Source: an uncultured Caldilineaceae bacterium (GTDB lineage Bacteria > Chloroflexota > Anaerolineae > Caldilineales > Caldilineaceae). From it: a stretch of DNA of 64,000 bases. This document shows, piece by piece, positions 9,545-19,174 of this stretch; the stretch's first letter is position 1, and every line of letters begins with the position of its first letter. The notes under the pieces are model-generated. The model worked only from the letters and a program-made list of their open reading frames with translations, searched no databases and was not told the origin of the DNA. The stretch covers positions 930,001 to 994,000 of the forward strand of contig OX638330.1 of the NCBI GenBank assembly GCA_951812725.1, given 5' to 3'. The position numbers and the translations under genes were made by a program.

Positions 9545-11455
9545 CTAGCCGCCGATTACTAACCACAGTAGAAGTGCCACTACCCCGAAGAACAGACTCA
9601 GCGCGTACGTGGGCACCAACCCGTTGTGGACTTTGCGCAAAGCGCCGCCCACCGCCAGGTTTGCCTGACCTACAAGATTGACCGCACCGTCAACTACTCC
9701 ATGGTCTACCACTTGGGAGAACCATTTGGCGAGCTCAAGCAGCGGATTCACTACCCAAGTCGCGTATATCTCGTCCACATACCACTTGTTGCGGGCAATT
9801 GGCTCTAAAGGACTGAGCAGCTTCGTAATGTCTGAGGAAAACTTCCCCGCGCCGGTGGCAGGACCCTTGACATAACGCCCATAGGCCAGACCGACGCCGG
9901 CGATTGCCACAAGCGCGCTCACCACCAAGAGCACCAACTCCATCGGAACACTCGCATGGAACGCCGGCGCGCCAACGGCCGGTTCCAGATAATGCTCCAT
10001 CATCAGCCAGAATGGCAGATTCAAGATTCCGCCGACTACCGCCAGCACCGCCAATACCCAGAGAGGCCTGGTCATTATCGTCGGGCTTTCATGCGCGTGT
10101 TCGTGGATGTGCTGATCGCGCGCCTCGCCCCAGAAGGCCATGAAGACCGCCCTGAAGCTGTAAAACGCGGTCAGCAGAGCTGTGAACAGACCAATCAGAT
10201 AGAGAAGTATGTTGTGATTGGCAACGTGCAGCAGGATGCCATCTTTGGAAAAGAACCCGGACAGCAGCGGCAGTCCGGCCAGGGCCGATGCCCCAATCAG
10301 GAAAAGTATGTACGTCGTCGGCATCTTGGCGCGCAGGTTTCCCATCTTGCGAATGTCCAACTCGCCGTCAGGCAGGCCATGCATAACGTTGCCCGCGGCC
10401 AGAAAGAGCAGCGCCTTGAAGAATGCATGCGTCACCAGATGAAAGATGGCAAAAGCGTATGCACCGACGCCGACGCCCAGCATCATGAAGCCCAGTTGAG
10501 AAATTGTCGAGTAGGCGAGAATCTTTTTCAGATCCACCTGTGTCAGCGCGATCGAAGCCGCCAGCAGTGCGGTCAGACCACCCACCCAAGCCGCGAGACT
10601 TCCGGCCGCCGGCGCCAGCTCCCACAAGACGTGCGTCCGCGCGATCATGTAGATGCCTGCTGTTACCATCGTCGCTGCATGGATGAGCGCCGATACCGGC
10701 GTCGGGCCTGCCATAGCGTCCGGCAGCCAGACGAACAAGGGCAGCTGCGCGCTCTTGCCGGTCGCGGCCAGCAAAAGTAACAGACAGATTGCTGTCGCCG
10801 CGCCGGTGGTCAATACTTCTGCCCCTGCGAAAACCTCCTCAAATACAACTGAGCCGACTCCCGTCCATAGCAGGAAAACGGCCAGCATCATGCCAAAGTC
10901 GCCGATTCGGTTGACCAGAAAGGCCTTCTTGCCGGCATCGGCGTAGTGCCCGTAGGACTCGTCATGGCGGTCAAAATAGAATCCAATCAGCAGGTACGAC
11001 GCCAGCCCCACGCCCTCCCAACCTACAAACATCCCAACAAAATTGTTGCTGAGAATCAGCACCAGCATCGCCAGGATGAAAAAGTTCAGGTAAACAAAAA
11101 AGCGCTGATAGTTCTGTTCGCCGTGCATGTAGCCGCCGGCATAGACGTGGATCAGCGCGCCAACGCCGGTTACAACCAGCGCCATCGTCACGCTCAGCGG
11201 GTCAATCAAAAGTGCCGCCGGCGCGGAGAAGCTGCCGATAGTGATCCAGTCCCACAGATGAACAGTCACAGTCCTGTGATGTTCATCCAAGCCCGACAGA
11301 CCAAAGAAAAGACCCAGACTGACCACAAAGGAGAGGACCACCGCGAAGGACGCAGCCAGATGGATGCCCCGCTCGCCCAGTTTGTCGCCGACAAACAGGT
11401 TTACCAACGCGCCCAAGGCAGGGAAAACAAGGATAAGCCAGGCTAATTCCAGCAT
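9545..11455 (-). CDS. nuoL: NADH-quinone oxidoreductase subunit L (operon 1)
   Basis: This is a 636-residue NuoL with the antiporter core, including VGWEGVGLASYLLIGFYF, LPLFVWLPDAMAGPTPVSALIHAATMV and [16 protein letters not shown]. It also has the long C-terminal extension that forms the lateral helix along the membrane arm. NuoL is the distal proton channel. Between the conserved GNVMHG turn and the RKMGNL segment the loop is short, unlike the second NuoL in this window, where a long His-rich insertion occupies that place. Gaps of 68 bases to nuoM and 104 to nuoK are larger than elsewhere in the operon. Confidence 0.95.
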   Translation of the reverse strand: MLELAWLILVFPALGALVNLFVGDKLGERGIHLAASFAVVLSFVVSLGLFFGLSGLDEHHRTVTVHLWDWITIGSFSAPAALLIDPLSVTMALVVTGVGALIHVYAGGYMHGEQNYQRFFVYLNFFILAMLVLILSNNFVGMFVGWEGVGLASYLLIGFYFDRHDESYGHYADAGKKAFLVNRIGDFGMMLAVFLLWTGVGSVVFEEVFAGAEVLTTGAATAICLLLLLAATGKSAQLPLFVWLPDAMAGPTPVSALIHAATMVTAGIYMIARTHVLWELAPAAGSLAAWVGGLTALLAASIALTQVDLKKILAYSTISQLGFMMLGVGVGAYAFAIFHLVTHAFFKALLFLAAGNVMHGLPDGELDIRKMGNLRAKMPTTYILFLIGASALAGLPLLSGFFSKDGILLHVANHNILLYLIGLFTALLTAFYSFRAVFMAFWGEARDQHIHEHAHESPTIMTRPLWVLAVLAVVGGILNLPFWLMMEHYLEPAVGAPAFHASVPMELVLLVVSALVAIAGVGLAYGRYVKGPATGAGKFSSDITKLLSPLEPIARNKWYVDEIYATWVVNPLLELAKWFSQVVDHGVVDGAVNLVGQANLAVGGALRKVHNGLVPTYALSLFFGVVALLLWLVIGG

Positions 11456-11529
11456 AACTCCCTCAATAGCAGCACTTACTCGTAAGTTCTAGACCCTTGG
11501 CTAATCCGGGAAATACCGGGTCCACCAAG

Positions 11530-11555
11530 AACTGAAAACTGAAAACTAGAAACTG
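11530..11555. repeat. Short tandem repeat in the nuoL-nuoK gap
   Basis: The intergenic sequence holds three to four copies of a heptamer-like unit, AACTGAA with small variations. Heptamer-type tandem repeats of this kind occur between genes in many bacteria with no fixed role. It lies within the transcribed operon, just downstream of nuoK. Confidence 0.5.
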
Positions 11556-11559
11556 ATGT

Positions 11560-11862
11560 CTACCACTTCAGCAGATTGATTTCATCGATATTCAGGCTCT
11601 TCTGATGGCGGACATTGGCAATCAGAATTGCCAAACCGACTGCCACTTCAGCAGCGGCAACGGCCATGATCATGAAGACGAAAATCTGCCCTTCGAGATT
11701 GCCCCACTGGCGGGCAAGCGCGATCAAGGTCAGGTTCACGCTGTTGAGCATCATCTCGATACACATGAATATGATCAGGGCATTGCGGCGCAGCAAAACG
11801 CCGGTGGCGCCGACGGTAAAGATCATGGCTGCCAGGACAAGGTAATAGCTTGTTTCTAACAT
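11560..11862 (-). CDS. nuoK: NADH-quinone oxidoreductase subunit K (operon 1)
   Basis: This is a 100-residue protein with three membrane helices. It has the NuoK signature IFMCIEMMLNSVNLTLIAL, with the buried glutamate in helix 2, and the AAAEVAVGLAI segment in helix 3. NuoK is an Mrp-C-like subunit that couples quinone chemistry to the antiporter-like channels. Its start codon shares one base with the nuoJ stop, so the two are translationally coupled. Length is typical for the family. Confidence 0.95.
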   Translation of the reverse strand: MLETSYYLVLAAMIFTVGATGVLLRRNALIIFMCIEMMLNSVNLTLIALARQWGNLEGQIFVFMIMAVAAAEVAVGLAILIANVRHQKSLNIDEINLLKW

Positions 11863-12407
11863 TATTCGTTCGCCTTGACAGACGGGATGCCTTCGCCCGC
11901 GCCCTCGGGCTGGCGTCCCAGCACCAGGGCGCCGATCAGCGCTACAAGCAACAGAAGAGCAACCAGTTCAAATGGAAGTACGTAATCGGTAAAGAGGGCG
12001 ATACCAACGGCCTTCGGTGTGCCCCCCTGCAAAAGCGCGGCGCCATCCTCAGTCGGAGCCATCATTCTCGAGAGCGCGCTATATGAGATTACCAGCAGCA
12101 GAACAACGCCCAACGCAAGGCCAGCGGTACGACTCCACGCCCGATGCGCCGCGCTGAAGTCGTTGGTGTCTCCGCCAATGAGCATTATCACAAAGAGTAT
12201 CAGAATGACTATGCCCCCGGCGTAGACAATCACCTGCGCCGCCGCCAGAAACTGTGCATCGAGAGTGATATACAGCACAGCCAGCGTGGCGAAGTTGGTC
12301 AAAAGAAACAGGGCGCTGTGAACAGGTTGGCGGCTTGTGACCACGCCCAACGCTGCGGCCAGGCTGACTGCGCCCACGAGCAGGAAAAAGAGTAGCGACA
12401 AACTCAT
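11862..12407 (-). CDS. nuoJ: NADH-quinone oxidoreductase subunit J (operon 1)
   Basis: This 181-residue membrane subunit has five predicted helices and the NuoJ signature around LDAQFLAAAQVIVYAGGIVILILFVIML, where helix 3 changes shape during the catalytic cycle. NuoJ sits next to NuoA, NuoK and NuoH in the membrane arm. The gene lies 6 bases after nuoI and overlaps nuoK by one base. The soluble tail after the last helix is short, as usual. Confidence 0.94.
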   Translation of the reverse strand: MSLSLLFFLLVGAVSLAAALGVVTSRQPVHSALFLLTNFATLAVLYITLDAQFLAAAQVIVYAGGIVILILFVIMLIGGDTNDFSAAHRAWSRTAGLALGVVLLLVISYSALSRMMAPTEDGAALLQGGTPKAVGIALFTDYVLPFELVALLLLVALIGALVLGRQPEGAGEGIPSVKANE

Positions 12408-12413
12408 GAAATA

Positions 12414-12884
12414 TTACTCCGGTCGAATGATGACCTTGGGCATACCGGGATTGAGCAGTTCCTCTTTAGTCAGCACAAAGTCTTTGCGCTCGTAATTTGC
12501 CATTGCGAAGTCGTGGCCAAGAACAATAGCCTCGGTGGGGCAGGCCTCTTCACAATCGCCGCAAAAGACACATCGCAACAGATTTAATTCGTACACTTTG
12601 GCGTGACGCTCCCCCGGCGACAGCGGTGCATTCGGGTCGTTCTCAGCCGCCTCCACGTAGATCGCTTCGGTAGGGCAAGCCGCCTCGCACAGACTGCAGC
12701 CAATGCAGCGCTCCAGGCCATTGGCATAGCGTCGCAACTCATGTCGGCCGCGGAAGCGTGGGTAAATCGGAATATCCTCGTGGGGGAACTCCACCGTTAC
12801 CGGCCTATGGCGCAGGTGTTTCAACGTCACGCCCATCGCCTTGCCGATTTCAGTCGCGCCCTTCAGAAAATTACCCAACTCCAT
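12414..12884 (-). CDS. nuoI: NADH-quinone oxidoreductase subunit I, 2x[4Fe-4S] ferredoxin-like
   Basis: This 156-residue peripheral-arm protein carries two classical ferredoxin motifs, [12 protein letters not shown] and [12 protein letters not shown]. These bind clusters N6a and N6b that pass electrons from NuoG to NuoB. The N-terminus ([17 protein letters not shown]) is the helix that contacts NuoH and the membrane. Both cysteine sets are complete. No counterpart exists in the second nuo operon, where nuoH is followed directly by nuoJ. Confidence 0.95.
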   Translation of the reverse strand: MELGNFLKGATEIGKAMGVTLKHLRHRPVTVEFPHEDIPIYPRFRGRHELRRYANGLERCIGCSLCEAACPTEAIYVEAAENDPNAPLSPGERHAKVYELNLLRCVFCGDCEEACPTEAIVLGHDFAMANYERKDFVLTKEELLNPGMPKVIIRPE

Positions 12885-12909
12885 TGAAATCCTCTTTTCG
12901 ATGCGGTCC

Positions 12910-13890
<981 letters not shown>

Positions 13891-16374
13891 TTAACGCCTT
13901 TCCACTCTGATCTGCTGCGTATTACTGCCGTTGAGCAACGCGCCAACCGGTGCACCTGGCAAACTCTCCGGGATCCAGGCTGTGCCCGTCTGTACCTGCG
14001 CGTCGACCGCCGCCTCCAACTCCAGGCTGCCCTGTTCACTATGGACCGAGACCTTACTACCCGCGTCAACGCCGATAGCTTCCGCGTCGGCCGGGTTGAG
14101 AGTTACTTTCGCGCCATGCGCTATCCCATGCATCTCCTCGGTCAGGCCAAAGAGCGTGCCGCCGTCGTAGAGTACTGTCCCGGTAACGAGGCTGAGAGGA
14201 TACTCGGAATTGTCGGGTCCGTCCGCTGCTGCTCCCCTTGTTGAGCCCTGCTCGGCCGCCGCCGGCGCGGCGTCGGCATCCCACTGGCTACCCTGATCAC
14301 CCAGGGCCTCCCAGGTCAGGCCGCTATACGCGGGCACGGCCGTGGCTATTTCTGCAGTGACGCTGCGAGCGTCCGAAAACGACCACTCTACTCCCATTTG
14401 CTTGGCCAGATGCATCAACATCATCCAATCCGGCGCGGCACGCGACTTGGGATTAGTGACTGCCTTAGGCGCCCTCTGAACGCGGCGCTCCAGGTTAGTG
14501 TACGTGCCGTCGCTCTCGGACCAACCCAAAGCAGGCAACACGACGTCCGCCTTCTGCGCCGTCTCGGTGGACAGCAGATCGGTGACGACAAGCAGGTCCA
14601 GATTGTCCAGACTGGCGGCCCAGTCCGGCGATTCGTCAGCGGGGTTGGCGCCGTTCACAAACAGGGCTCTCATCTCCTGGCTGTCCAGCATCTGTTTGTA
14701 GGTATAGCCGGCGAAAGTTGAAAGCGTGCATCCCCACAGCTTTTCCAGCCGCGACCTGGCTTCATCGTCTTCCAATGGGAACTGGCCCGGCAACTGATCG
14801 GGCAGCACACCCATATCGCGGCAGCCTTGGGCATTGCCATCCAACCCGACGTAGGCTAGCCGCGCGCCCTCGCCCGCGGCTTGGGCGAGCCCAGCGAGAG
14901 CATCGCGGACGGCGGGGCCATCCTTGCCGCGAGCAGCCATCGGCCCATAAATGATCAGCGTCCGTTCACTTTCAGTCAACAGTTTTGCCGCCGCCCCAAT
15001 CGCCGATCCATTCTCGGAAGTTCCGGAACTCTCGACAGCCTGCTGCAGACGGGCAAGCAGGGCGACCTCCCCACCAGGCTGGTAGGCCAGGTAAGGCCCG
15101 TCATAGCGCGTCAACTCGACCTTGCGGGGGTGCGCGATTATCAGTTTGGCCCCGCCTCGCAGGACAGCCCGTTTCAGGTGCAGATCCAGCACCGGCAACT
15201 CTTCACTCGGGTCAACGCCGAAGAGCAAAACCGTGTCCACCTGCGGGTCCGGCCCGTACTGCGGCTTCATCAACTCGGTCAGTGCCGGCAGACCGGTGGG
15301 CAGAGCCGCGACATCGCCGCCATCGCGGTGGTCAATATTGTTCGTACCAATGACCCCTCGCATAAAACGTTGCAGCGCGTAGTTGCTCTCGTTGCTGATC
15401 TTGCCGCTGCCGATGGCGCCAATGCTATCTGCGCCGAACTTTTCCTTTATGTCGGTCAACTTCGCGGCGATGTATGCCAGCGCCTCGCTCCATTGCACCG
15501 CCGTCAGTTTGCCGTTCTTGCGTACCATCGGTGCGGCAAGCCGGTTCTGGTCGTTGACCCAGGCGTGGGCAAAACGGCCCTTATCGCATATCCACTGGTC
15601 GTTGACCTGCATGTTTTCGCGGCCGACGATGCGTCGCAACTGATGCGTGCGGCTGTCCAGGCGCACATTGCAGCCCACCGAACAGTGCATGCAGATGCTG
15701 GGCGTGCGCTCAATCTCCCAAGGGCGGTAGGCGAAGCGGGAGACTCGGTTCGTCAATGCGCCCACCGGGCAGAGGTCGATAATGTTGCCGCCGGTCTTGG
15801 CATCTACGGGGCGGCCTTCCTGAATGTCGACGATCGTCTCGTTGCCGCGCTCGAACAGGCCCAGCTGCGGCTTGTCCTCCCACTCTTCCAAATAGCGGAT
15901 GCAACGCCAGCAGAGTACGCAGCGCTCCTGGTCCAGCACGATCGTGTCGGAAATATCGTAATGCTTCTTGGCCAGCCGCTTCGGTTCGATCAACTGGCTG
16001 ATTCCCGGCCCGAAGCGCATCGTCTGGTCCTGCAATGGGCATTCGCCGCCCTTGTCGCAAATCGGGCAGTCCAGCGGATGATTGAGCAGGATGAAAGCGA
16101 GATTTGCTTCCTGCACAGTACGCACCTGCTCGGTATCGGTGCGCACGACCATGCCATCGCCCACCGGCATCGTGCAGGAGGCCATCATCGCCGTGCCGCG
16201 CGGGCCGTCCACTTCGACCAGGCACATGCGGCAGCAACCGACCGGGTCCAGCTTGGGATGCGAGCAGAAGACAGGAATCTCGACGCCCGCCATGCGCGCG
16301 GCATCGACCAAAAGCGTCCTTGCCGGGACCGACACTTCTTTTTCGTTGATGGTAAACGTTACGTTATCAGCCAT
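13891..16374 (-). CDS. nuoG: NADH-quinone oxidoreductase subunit G, molybdopterin-oxidoreductase fold
   Basis: This 827-residue peripheral subunit starts with a 2Fe-2S ferredoxin domain (CSHPKLDPVGCCRMC, then a further Cys in MMASC). The His/Cys cluster region HPLDCPICDKGGECPL, the CVLCWRCIRY cluster motif and a CMHCSVGC motif follow. The last, with a later Cys in WICDKGRF, resembles the off-path N7 cluster. The remainder is the degenerate molybdopterin-oxidoreductase domain with a C-terminal beta-barrel part (about 715-827). It relays electrons from NuoEF to NuoI. A long uninterrupted antisense frame (14881-16866) is judged to be a codon-bias shadow. Confidence 0.94.
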   Translation of the reverse strand: MADNVTFTINEKEVSVPARTLLVDAARMAGVEIPVFCSHPKLDPVGCCRMCLVEVDGPRGTAMMASCTMPVGDGMVVRTDTEQVRTVQEANLAFILLNHPLDCPICDKGGECPLQDQTMRFGPGISQLIEPKRLAKKHYDISDTIVLDQERCVLCWRCIRYLEEWEDKPQLGLFERGNETIVDIQEGRPVDAKTGGNIIDLCPVGALTNRVSRFAYRPWEIERTPSICMHCSVGCNVRLDSRTHQLRRIVGRENMQVNDQWICDKGRFAHAWVNDQNRLAAPMVRKNGKLTAVQWSEALAYIAAKLTDIKEKFGADSIGAIGSGKISNESNYALQRFMRGVIGTNNIDHRDGGDVAALPTGLPALTELMKPQYGPDPQVDTVLLFGVDPSEELPVLDLHLKRAVLRGGAKLIIAHPRKVELTRYDGPYLAYQPGGEVALLARLQQAVESSGTSENGSAIGAAAKLLTESERTLIIYGPMAARGKDGPAVRDALAGLAQAAGEGARLAYVGLDGNAQGCRDMGVLPDQLPGQFPLEDDEARSRLEKLWGCTLSTFAGYTYKQMLDSQEMRALFVNGANPADESPDWAASLDNLDLLVVTDLLSTETAQKADVVLPALGWSESDGTYTNLERRVQRAPKAVTNPKSRAAPDWMMLMHLAKQMGVEWSFSDARSVTAEIATAVPAYSGLTWEALGDQGSQWDADAAPAAAEQGSTRGAAADGPDNSEYPLSLVTGTVLYDGGTLFGLTEEMHGIAHGAKVTLNPADAEAIGVDAGSKVSVHSEQGSLELEAAVDAQVQTGTAWIPESLPGAPVGALLNGSNTQQIRVERR

Positions 16375-16425
16375 AGACGATTACGTCTCCGGTTAAGAGG
16401 AGAAACAATTCAGGTTTTGTCTGCT

Positions 16426-17118
16426 TCAACTTTCGCTGACGGCTGGCGGCATGATATCGACCACCGCAACCTCAAAATCAGGAAATGCCAGCGGCGCAAT
16501 CGACTCGCCGCTGTGAAAGGTCAATTTCGTCTGATAGAGCGCGTCGCCTATAGCGGGCGCGTGAGGATCGCGGTAAACTTCCAGCGAATTGTCGACCAGA
16601 TTCCAAATCCAATAATCAGGTATGCCCGCCTGCGCGTAAATTTCTGCCTTACGTGTGCGGTCATAGGCCAGACTCGAATCCGAGACCTCCATCAGCAACA
16701 AAATGTCAGCCGGGAAGGGATGTCGCTCGTCGAGGCTACCGCCCGATTCCTTCGATATAACCAGGTCCGGTTCGGGCTCAGTCATCAATTCGGGAATCGA
16801 GATTGGTCCCTGCGCCCGCACTTCTATATCCTCCTGCGTAATCTGGGAGACCAAAAAACGAAATAGTCTCAAGACTGTCCGATTGTGGGGGGGATTATTT
16901 GGACTCTTGTACACCAAGACTCCTTCGAGAAGTTCGACCCGTTCGTCCTCATCGAAGAAGCCGATGTCAATTAAGTGATGATACTCATCCAGCGTAAACC
17001 TTCGCAGCGACAGGCCCTCCAACGGAACAGTAGGCAAGACAGTTTCCCGAATCTTGCTACTCTCTTTCCTGACCTGTGCGCTGGTGTCTGACGCGACAGG
17101 CGGCGCTACTGTTACCAT
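16426..17118 (-). CDS. Uma2-family (DUF820) putative restriction endonuclease-like protein
   Basis: This 230-residue protein has the Uma2 core. It contains FTLDEYHHLIDIGFFDEDERVELLEG, then PEPDLVISK, a VSDSSLAYDRTRKAEIYAQAGIPDYWIWNL block and a short C-terminal beta segment. The family has the PD-(D/E)xK nuclease fold, here with candidate residues Asp in EPDLV, Glu in MEVSD and Lys in RKAEIY. Uma2 genes are often present in many copies in Cyanobacteria and Chloroflexota, and their biological role is not established. It lies inside the nuo operon between nuoEF and nuoG on the same strand, with gaps of 51 and 11 bases, so it should be co-transcribed with complex I. Confidence 0.82.
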   Translation of the reverse strand: MVTVAPPVASDTSAQVRKESSKIRETVLPTVPLEGLSLRRFTLDEYHHLIDIGFFDEDERVELLEGVLVYKSPNNPPHNRTVLRLFRFLVSQITQEDIEVRAQGPISIPELMTEPEPDLVISKESGGSLDERHPFPADILLLMEVSDSSLAYDRTRKAEIYAQAGIPDYWIWNLVDNSLEVYRDPHAPAIGDALYQTKLTFHSGESIAPLAFPDFEVAVVDIMPPAVSES

Positions 17119-17129
17119 CAGACTCTTCC

Positions 17130-19118
17130 TCAGTCGTCCCCGGGAACCAGGTCATCGTGCAGCACGATGTTCCCACCAGCCGGCGCAAACGTGCTATCGC
17201 GCAGCCCACTTTCCTCGTGCGTATTCGGGCGGTAGTCGGGCCGAATCGGCAATACCGGTCCGACATTCTCCGGATTGGTGCTCTCAATCTGCGACGTAAA
17301 CTCGCTGCGGAACTTGAGCAGATTGCTCTGTAAGCCCCACACCGACGCCTCGCCAAAGGGGCAGAAACTCTTACCGGCAATATTGTCGGCAATAAACTCC
17401 ATCAGTTCCACGTCTTTGCCCAGCCCCTGCCCTTCCTCGATGCGTATCAGGATCTTCTCCAACCAGGCAGTACCCTCCCGGCACGGTGTGCACTTTCCGC
17501 AGCTCTCATCGCGATAGAAGCCCAGCGTGCGTCTCGCCACCTCAACCATGGATGTGCGATCGTCGATCGCAATCACACCGGCCGAGCCAAGCAGCGAACC
17601 GGCCTCAGCCACGCTCTCGTAGTCCAACGGCGTATCAAACTGATCAGGTGTCAGCAGCTTCATCGACAGGCCGCCGGGCACGATAGCCTTTATGGGATGG
17701 TTCTCATCTTCCGGCCCACCGCCATACTTATTCACTAGTTCACTCAACGGCGTCGCGTGGGGCAGCTCGTACAGTCCCGGCCGTTTTACGTTTCCGCTCA
17801 GGCAGAAGATGCGCATGCCGGGGCTGCGCTCGGTTCCGTACTCCTTGTACCAGTCGACGCCGTGGCGCATGACGTGCGTGACGTTACAAATCGACTCGAC
17901 GTTATTTACAATCGTCGGCTTGGCATACAACCCTTCTACCGCGGGGAAAGGGGGCTTCAGTCGCGGCTGCCCGCGATAGCCTTCCAAACTCGTCAACTGC
18001 GCCGTTTCCTCGCCGCACTCGTATGCGCCCGCGCCGCGGTGCAGCACAATGTCAAGGCTTTTGCCGCTGTCGAAAATATTATCGCCCAGATAACCTTTGG
18101 CTTCGGCCTCCGCCAGTGCATCCTGCATACGTACGTAAGCAAAGTAGTATTCGCCGCGTATATAAATGAAGGCCTTTTCCGACTCGATCGCGTGGCAGCT
18201 CAATATGATGCCTTCAATGAGCTGGTGCGGATCGTACTCCATCAAAATGCGATCTTTGAATGTGCCCGGCTCCGATTCGTCGGCGTTTACAACCATGTAG
18301 CGGGGACCCACGCCCGGCGGCAGAAAGCCCCACTTGATTCCCGTAGGAAAGCCCGCCCCGCCGCGGCCGCGGATGCCGCTGGCCTTGATCTGCTCCACCA
18401 TGTCGGCCGGCTCGATCTCGCTCAACACGCGGCGTGCTGTAGAATACCCACCGTCGGCCTCGTACGGCTCAATCTTGTGGCTGTCCGGCTCGTTCAACCG
18501 CGCCATCAGATAACGCGGCTCCATGCCGTCGTTGCGATAGGGAACATCCGCCTCGCCCTCGCCGTTCGGGTCGGCCTCCGGCGTCCAGCGTGCCAGGCTG
18601 CGAAAGCCCTTTCCGGCCTTGAGCACCTCAATCGCCTTCTCCACATCCTCAGCAGAGTCCAGGTCCTCGAAATAGCGGATTTGACCGGTCTTCTGGTCGG
18701 TAACGATCGCCATCGGCGCCGTGACGCATGAGCCAAGACATTCCATATGATCAAGCCCAAACTGACCGTCTTCGGTTTTCTCGCCGTGGTGGATGCCCAG
18801 TGTGCTCTCAAAGTTGTGAAGACACTGGTTCCCCCCCCGTAACATGCAGGGTACGTTGGTACATACTTCGATATGAAATTCGCCCTTCGGCTCTGCATGC
18901 AGCATGTTGTAAAAGCCGACGACTGCGCCAACCTCTGCCGGCGCGATGCCCAGAATTTCGGCCAGTTCGTCCTGCGCCTCCACTGGGCAGTAGCCAAACT
19001 CGTGCTGGATTACATACAACGCCGGCAGAATCCCCGAACGCTGGCGTCCGGCCGGATAGCGTGCCAGAATCTCGTCGATCTCCTGCCGCATCAGTTCCGT
19101 GATCATTGCATACCCCAA
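17130..19118 (-). CDS. nuoEF: NuoE-NuoF fusion, NADH-binding flavoprotein module of complex I
   Basis: One 662-residue frame joins two subunits. Residues about 1-160 are NuoE (thioredoxin-like) with the 2Fe-2S ligands CTNVPC and CLGSC. Residues about 190-620 are NuoF, with the FMN/NADH site GIRGRGGAGFPTG, NADESEPGTFKDR, ECGEETAQLTSLEG and the 4Fe-4S motif CGKCTPCREG. Together they oxidise NADH and pass electrons via FMN to NuoG. E and F are normally separate proteins that bind each other, so a covalent link is structurally reasonable. All cofactor ligands are present, and no internal stop or frameshift is seen. The linker (about 160-190) is polar. Confidence 0.93.
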   Translation of the reverse strand: MGYAMITELMRQEIDEILARYPAGRQRSGILPALYVIQHEFGYCPVEAQDELAEILGIAPAEVGAVVGFYNMLHAEPKGEFHIEVCTNVPCMLRGGNQCLHNFESTLGIHHGEKTEDGQFGLDHMECLGSCVTAPMAIVTDQKTGQIRYFEDLDSAEDVEKAIEVLKAGKGFRSLARWTPEADPNGEGEADVPYRNDGMEPRYLMARLNEPDSHKIEPYEADGGYSTARRVLSEIEPADMVEQIKASGIRGRGGAGFPTGIKWGFLPPGVGPRYMVVNADESEPGTFKDRILMEYDPHQLIEGIILSCHAIESEKAFIYIRGEYYFAYVRMQDALAEAEAKGYLGDNIFDSGKSLDIVLHRGAGAYECGEETAQLTSLEGYRGQPRLKPPFPAVEGLYAKPTIVNNVESICNVTHVMRHGVDWYKEYGTERSPGMRIFCLSGNVKRPGLYELPHATPLSELVNKYGGGPEDENHPIKAIVPGGLSMKLLTPDQFDTPLDYESVAEAGSLLGSAGVIAIDDRTSMVEVARRTLGFYRDESCGKCTPCREGTAWLEKILIRIEEGQGLGKDVELMEFIADNIAGKSFCPFGEASVWGLQSNLLKFRSEFTSQIESTNPENVGPVLPIRPDYRPNTHEESGLRDSTFAPAGGNIVLHDDLVPGDD

Positions 19119-19174
19119 TTGCGGTGATCAGCAGACAGTCAGCCGTTCCCGGTACTGCCTGCTGGCCGCCGGTG

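Noticed and set aside
9956..10780. 274-codon plus-strand frame antisense to nuoL
   Set aside because: It mirrors a well-conserved NuoL and is rich in Arg, Gln and Cys without structure.
14881..16866. Uninterrupted 661-codon frame on the plus strand, antisense to nuoG
   Set aside because: The opposite strand encodes a complete NuoG with all cluster motifs. The antisense product is His/Gln/Arg-rich with no family feature, as expected from codon bias in GC-rich DNA.
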